A stretch of 64,000 bases of DNA from Clostridium puniceum (lineage in GTDB: Bacteria; Bacillota; Clostridia; Clostridiales; Clostridiaceae). The stretch is from NCBI RefSeq assembly GCF_002006345.1, contig NZ_LZZM01000113.1, forward strand, positions 20,731 to 84,730, read 5' to 3'. Below the pieces are notes generated by a model. The model ran no database searches and was not told the origin of the DNA. It worked only from the letters and a program-made list of their open reading frames with translations. The translations under genes and the position numbers were made by a program. Positions 62,964 to 64,000 of the stretch are shown in pieces; the first letter of the stretch is position 1, and every line of letters starts with the position of its first letter.

Positions 62964-63632
62964 CTAAGATTTCTTTTTTGCACGAAATGATTCATTTAAG
63001 TGAACTATATGATGTCTTGTCCCTGGCATTAGTAGAATACCTGATACATTTTTTCTTTCCCAAAAGTCTATTAGCCAATTTGAAGCTTCAACATCTAAAA
63101 CAGCACCTTCATCTATTATCCGTTGTAATTTGCATTTTTCAAATTTCCTTTTCATATCATCACCTGTTAGCTTTTTTATAATTTCTCTTGTTTTTCTTCC
63201 TACTGCTATTCTATAGTTTTTTAATTGTTCCATATTAATATTTTTACTAAATTCTAATATTTGCTCTTTTGTCAATGCATTTCCTGTATCTACTATTTCA
63301 GACTTTATTTTTTCCTTCCAATTTCCTGCATTAAATACCTGTTCATCTCCAGCAACTAGTATATTCATCGTTATATCTTCTATTCTAGTAGAATGCCATA
63401 TACCATATGCAATAGTACGACCTTTTTCATTTGTTGCATTACTAAATTTATCTTCGTCCAAATCTTCCCACAATTCATCTTCAAATGTCTTTTCATCTAT
63501 TTCTGACATCTTTGATGAATGAACCATAGAATGTAAATTTAAAAAGATATTTTTACTTTCTTCAAGCTTATCTTTTTTCAAAATTATTTCTCTTAATTGT
63601 TTTAAATCTTTGCTCCAAGCTTTTAAATCCAT
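62964..63632 (-). CDS. DinB-like superfamily protein
   Basis: 222 residues, ATG behind AGGAGG. Four-helix DinB-like pattern with putative metal ligands: His in LHSMVHSSK (about 33-37), GIWHSTRIEDITMNILVAG (about 77-95) and the C-terminal MPGTRHHIVHLNESF (about 202-216). Such proteins bind a divalent metal and include thiol-dependent transferases; many are stress-induced with no known substrate. Single gene, own ribosome site; terminator not seen. Confidence 0.7.
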   Translation of the reverse strand: MDLKAWSKDLKQLREIILKKDKLEESKNIFLNLHSMVHSSKMSEIDEKTFEDELWEDLDEDKFSNATNEKGRTIAYGIWHSTRIEDITMNILVAGDEQVFNAGNWKEKIKSEIVDTGNALTKEQILEFSKNINMEQLKNYRIAVGRKTREIIKKLTGDDMKRKFEKCKLQRIIDEGAVLDVEASNWLIDFWERKNVSGILLMPGTRHHIVHLNESFRAKKKS

Positions 63633-63907
63633 TTGATATTTTCCTCCTATATAATATAACTAGCTTTAAAAATATTACATACATTTAATTATATACAATA
63701 ATTTACTATAGGTAATTAATTTTCTTAATATGTTCAATTTCATTTTTTCTGAATAATGCAGCATTTTCTAAATTATTATAATTAACTATAATAGTGCAAA
63801 AATGCTTGAATAATTTTACAACTGAATAAAAATAAAAAAACATTTATGATAAATCCTTGTTATAATTGAGTTACCACACAACAATGATAGCAAGGAGCTA
63901 TACATAA
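63633..63907. other. Gap before the terminal transposase
   Basis: No gene. TCTGAATAATGCAGCATTTT (63748-63767) resembles the 3' part of the boxA-like repeat family. The left end of the insertion element must lie near 63780-63880, but its terminal repeat cannot be confirmed without the right end. Confidence 0.35.
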
Positions 63908-64000
63908 ATGTTTCAAAACACAATTATATCAAATGAATTATCAATATACAAATTTTTCAAGCAATTAAATTTTGATTTTTACTTAACTAAACCTCAATTA
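63908..64000 (+). CDS. Transposase, N-terminal part (runs off the window)
   Basis: 31 codons from an ATG with AAGGAG 10 bases upstream: MFQNTIISNELSIYKFFKQL, then NFDFYLTKPQL. This matches the N terminus of clostridial IS4-superfamily DDE transposases (NFDFYLTKPQ motif). A TTGTTATAATTG stretch upstream may include its -10 box. The rest of the gene and the catalytic triad lie beyond the window, so family placement is provisional. Confidence 0.55.
   Translation, partial: MFQNTIISNELSIYKFFKQLNFDFYLTKPQL

Overview
The window is very AT-rich, with tight gene packing, strong AGGAGG-type ribosome sites, frequent TTG starts and long T-tailed hairpins. Together with several choline-binding-type cell-wall proteins, a fused acyl-CoA dehydratase activase and LytTR regulation, this points to a solventogenic-type Clostridium (C. 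beijerinckii group or a relative). This is inferred from gene content; no rRNA or tRNA gene was recognised.

Layout. Positions 1-8.9 kb hold large exported proteins with cell-wall-binding repeats, plus a small XRE regulator/membrane protein pair. Positions 9.4-31.9 kb hold the centrepiece, a biosynthetic cluster built on a type II polyketide synthase. It starts with a GT1 glycosyltransferase and a TetR regulator carrying two HTH domains, preceded by a 22-bp dyad, and an orphan LytTR response regulator. A 15-kb run of same-strand genes (13.5-29 kb) follows: KS-alpha with Cys-His-His, a chain-length-factor-like partner lacking Cys and one His, a TIGR04076-ACP fusion with an internal ribosome site, a PF04199 cyclase, a TcmN-like aromatase/cyclase, two AcpS-like proteins (one without metal ligands), a CMD-like protein, DUF362, DUF169, a second TIGR04076 protein, an ACMSD-like metal hydrolase/decarboxylase, a second ACP, two alpha/beta hydrolases with Cys in the nucleophile elbow, a KASIII and a three-gene ABC-2 exporter. 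Biotin carboxyl carrier protein and biotin carboxylase genes come next, followed by short remnants of accD and accA. IS256 and IS982 remnants lie inside and just beyond the cluster. No ketoreductase, malonyltransferase or oxygenase is seen, so the inferred product is an unreduced, aromatic, glycosylatable polyketide made without O2. Clostrubin is the known precedent for aromatic polyketides in clostridia; identity with it is not shown.

Positions 32-57 kb are mostly chromosomal: glycerophosphodiesterase, a 23-bp tandem repeat array, RF3, the activase, a GGDEF-EAL protein, glutathione peroxidase, AlkC, an XRE-deformylase operon, another cell-wall-binding protein, a hybrid sensor kinase with a SARP-like response regulator, two DUF445 proteins and a cupin.

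Positions 57.4-64 kb are a variable region of short accessory genes and gene fragments (frameshifted XRE, GNAT, NUDIX, alpha/beta hydrolase, ATC hydrolase, DinB) ending in the start of a transposase. At least four copies of a ~56-bp element containing an rRNA-type boxA-like core precede unrelated genes here and follow their orientation.
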